Part shown: positions 5,936-7,906 of the stretch, one piece after another
Numbering within the stretch: position 1 is the stretch's first letter
Layout: each line of letters begins with the position of its first letter
NCBI GenBank assembly: GCA_012837655.1
Contig: DUQT01000149.1
Coordinates: 1-7,906, forward strand
Direction of reading: 5' to 3'
Length of the DNA: 7,906 nt
From: Actinomyces sp.
GTDB lineage: Bacteria > Actinomycetota > Actinomycetes > Actinomycetales > Actinomycetaceae
The notes under the pieces: generated by a model
Database searches by the model: none
What the model was told of the DNA's origin: nothing
Seen by the model: the letters and a program-made list of their open reading frames with translations, nothing else
Program-made: the position numbers and the translations under genes

Positions 5936-7441
5936 ATGGATGCAGATGACATTCTTGAACTGCGTGGAATCACTAAGAGATTTGGCGCAACTGTTGCGCT
6001 GGATGGCGTAGATTTACGCCTTCGAAAGGGGCACGTACAGTGTCTGCTCGGCGAAAACGGCGCGGGGAAATCAACCCTCATCAAGATGATCGCTGGCGTT
6101 CATCAGCCCGATGAAGGGTCAATATTTCTAGACGGGAAAGAAGTTTCTATCCCGGACACAAACGCCTCGGAAGCTCTTGGTATTGCCACGATTCACCAAG
6201 AACTAAACCTGGTGCCAACGCTGTCTGTAGCCGAAAACATTGCCCTGGGACGTACCCCAGCACGTTTCGGTTTCGTCAATCAGAAAGAGATGCGCAAGCT
6301 TGCACGCGAGGCTCTTGACCTGATTGGTCTGGATGTGGATTTAGACCGCCCCGTCGGGACTCTAGGTATCGCACGTCAACAGCTGGTCGAAATTGCAAAG
6401 GCACTCTCGGTTGAGGCAAGGATCTTGATCCTCGATGAGCCCACTGCTGCGCTAACACGTACCGAGATCGAACAGCTCTTCAAAGTGATCGAGCAGTTGC
6501 GAGAGCAGGGTGTTGCGATGGCGTTTATTTCACACCACCTAGAAGAGATCGCCGAGATTGGTGACTCCGTAACCGTGCTACGCGATGGCCAGTACGTCGA
6601 TGAGGTTCCTGCCTCGACTCCGGAGCCTGAGCTGGTCCGTCTCATGGTTGGACGATCAATTGATCAACTCTATCCGCGCCGGCAATCAGAACCAGGCGAT
6701 GTTCTGTTAAGCGTTCGAAACCTTACAAGGGCGGGCGCTTTTGAAGATGTTTCCATTGATGTTCGCGCTGGTGAAGTTGTTGGACTTGCTGGTCTTGTTG
6801 GCGCAGGTCGAACTGAAGTTCTGCGCGCTATTGCGGGCGCGGACAAATACGAGTCTGGTGAAGTGAGAGTTCGAGACAAGAAGCTTCCCCCTCATAAGGT
6901 GAGCGAATCGGTAAGGGCCGGTATCGGACTCGTGCCTGAGGACCGAAAATCGCAAGGGCTAGTACTCAAGGCGCCGGTCGAAGAGAACCTTGGATACGCA
7001 ACCTTGAAAGCCAATGCTAAAGGGCCTTTTGCGGATCTGAAAGCTCAGCATGAACAAGCTGAGACCGCTCGCGAGCAGCTTCAAATCCGACTCGCAAGTG
7101 TGCGTCAACCTGTTAATTCACTTTCAGGTGGAAACCAGCAAAAAGTGGTTTTCGGAAGATGGACGACCGCGAAATCGGAAATCCTACTGCTGGATGAACC
7201 TACGCGCGGTGTTGACGTAGGCGCGAAAGTCGAAATTTACGAACTAATAAACCAGATCACTGATGCGGGTGGAGCGGTCTTGCTTGCTTCGTCCGAGCTC
7301 CCCGAAGTGCTTGGCATGAGTGATCGCATTCTAGTAATGGCCGGTGGCCGAATCGTAGGCGAGCTACCAGCCGAATCTGCCACTCAGGACAGCGTAATGA
7401 CGCTGGCCGTCAAGGAGGTTGACTCTACCCGTGTCCACTAA
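5936..7441 (+). CDS. rbsA: Sugar ABC transporter ATP-binding protein, RbsA type (double ATPase), 501 aa
   Basis: This is the energising ATPase of an Rbs/CUT2-type monosaccharide importer, on the cytoplasmic face of the membrane. It has two fused ABC domains. Domain 1: Walker A GENGAGKST (39-47), Q-loop HQE (87-89), degenerate signature LGIARQQLVEIAKAL (143-157) as is usual for this family, Walker B ILILDEPTAALT (163-174), and switch His200. Domain 2 (from about residue 255): degenerate Walker A GLVGAGRTE (286-294), also normal for RbsA/MglA/XylG proteins, canonical signature LSGGNQQ (396-402), and Walker B ILLLDEPTRGVD (416-427). The length of about 500 aa is typical. The frame also has GTG at 5933 directly before the ATG; ATG 5936 is preferred because AGGAAGG ends 8 nt upstream. 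It is translationally close to the regulator upstream and overlaps the permease start by 11 nt. Ribose is the best guess for substrate, but RbsA relatives also serve xylose, galactose, allose and others. Confidence 0.96.
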   Translation: MDADDILELRGITKRFGATVALDGVDLRLRKGHVQCLLGENGAGKSTLIKMIAGVHQPDEGSIFLDGKEVSIPDTNASEALGIATIHQELNLVPTLSVAENIALGRTPARFGFVNQKEMRKLAREALDLIGLDVDLDRPVGTLGIARQQLVEIAKALSVEARILILDEPTAALTRTEIEQLFKVIEQLREQGVAMAFISHHLEEIAEIGDSVTVLRDGQYVDEVPASTPEPELVRLMVGRSIDQLYPRRQSEPGDVLLSVRNLTRAGAFEDVSIDVRAGEVVGLAGLVGAGRTEVLRAIAGADKYESGEVRVRDKKLPPHKVSESVRAGIGLVPEDRKSQGLVLKAPVEENLGYATLKANAKGPFADLKAQHEQAETAREQLQIRLASVRQPVNSLSGGNQQKVVFGRWTTAKSEILLLDEPTRGVDVGAKVEIYELINQITDAGGAVLLASSELPEVLGMSDRILVMAGGRIVGELPAESATQDSVMTLAVKEVDSTRVH

Positions 7442-7906
7442 AGTTGATAAAGATAGGCGAACCACCAAGAAGAAGGTCGCCCAGTTCCTGGCTAATAACG
7501 GAGCATTTGTTGGCCTCATAGTGGTCTGTTTGGCAATGTTCATTGCCACTCCTAAGTTTTTGACCGCGCGAAACATGCTGAACGTTGGAGAGCAGGCAGC
7601 GACGGTTGCAATCCTCGCCTTCGGCATGACGTTCGTAATCATCACAGCCGGCATCGATCTATCAGTTGGTTCCGTTCTCGCACTGTCAGCAATGGGCGCG
7701 GGCTATTTAGCAGCTTCGGGTTTCCCTGGCTGGCTCGTCCTCATCGCTGGTCCGATTATCGGACTTCTAACTGGTCTTGTTTCTGGTGTTGCGATCGCTT
7801 ACGGGAAATTGCCGGCCTTCATTGCGACACTTGCGATGCTTTCAATAGGGCGTGGCCTAACCCTCGTTATTTCTGGTGGTGTGCCACTACCCATGCCACC
7901 GGAGGC
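7431..7906 (+). CDS. rbsC: Sugar ABC transporter permease, RbsC type, N-terminal 158 codons (cut by the right edge)
   Basis: This is the membrane channel subunit of the Rbs-type importer. The frame begins at GTG 7431, inside the last codons of the ATPase gene (11-nt overlap), with AAGGAGG ending at 7418, a rather long 12-nt spacing. The frame runs open to the edge. A basic N-terminus rich in Lys and Arg (residues 1-15) precedes a first membrane span at about 24-42. Further spans lie at about 54-74, 78-97, 100-122 and 128-148. The family signature AFGMTFVIITAGIDLSVGS (63-81) is clear, as is LPAFIATLAML (127-137) and RGLTLVISGG (141-150). About half of the usual roughly 320 residues are present. 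A substrate-binding protein gene (rbsB) is expected next. Specificity cannot be told from the permease. Confidence 0.95.
   Translation, partial: MSTKVDKDRRTTKKKVAQFLANNGAFVGLIVVCLAMFIATPKFLTARNMLNVGEQAATVAILAFGMTFVIITAGIDLSVGSVLALSAMGAGYLAASGFPGWLVLIAGPIIGLLTGLVSGVAIAYGKLPAFIATLAMLSIGRGLTLVISGGVPLPMPPE

Noticed and set aside
6791..6820. Degenerate second Walker A (GLVGAGRTE) in the RbsA-type ATPase as a damaging mutation
   Set aside because: This degeneration is normal in RbsA/MglA/XylG double ATPases, so it is not evidence of a pseudogene.

Overview
The window suggests an actinobacterium of moderate GC content (roughly mid-50s percent by eye). UvrA has the actinobacterial N-terminal pattern, a Cys-x3-His in its first zinc module, and a LexA-box-like site (TCGAAC-N4-GTTCGA type) upstream. 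Several genes also look leaderless, with a TANNNT -10 hexamer 6-7 nt before the start codon. The family Actinomycetaceae (Arcanobacterium/Trueperella-like) would fit, but that is a guess from GC and gene style.

Layout. (1) 1-2190, minus strand: the first 730 codons of uvrA, with the C-terminus beyond the left edge. (2) 2191-2323: a divergent promoter region with a putative LexA box and compact -10 elements for uvrA and for a small YciI-family gene (2324-2653, plus), which ends in a perfect 14-bp-stem terminator. (3) 2735-2862: a short non-coding stretch with imperfect GC-rich repeats. (4) 2863-3654, minus: an alpha/beta hydrolase resembling 3-oxoadipate enol-lactonase. Only 43 bp separate it from a divergent SBF-like (YfeH/SLC10A7-type) transporter (about 3698-4681, plus). 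(5) 4682-4906: a regulatory region with a sigma70-type promoter, a perfect 18-bp palindrome and a leader of about 130 nt. (6) 4907-7906, plus: a tightly packed sugar-uptake operon with a LacI-family repressor, an RbsA-type double ATPase and an RbsC-type permease cut by the right edge.

How the genes work together. The last three genes form an Rbs/CUT2-type pentose/hexose importer preceded by its own repressor. The palindrome just downstream of the predicted transcription start is the obvious autoregulatory operator. The solute-binding protein (rbsB) is expected beyond the right edge. uvrA is a housekeeping/SOS repair gene. The hydrolase and SBF-like transporter may share a regulatory region, but their substrates are unknown.

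I see no mobile element, CRISPR array, tRNA or rRNA, and no clear sign of a new defence or biosynthetic system. The interest lies in regulation: the LexA box, the leaderless starts, the LacI operator, and a possible leader peptide plus ribosome-binding-site hairpin.
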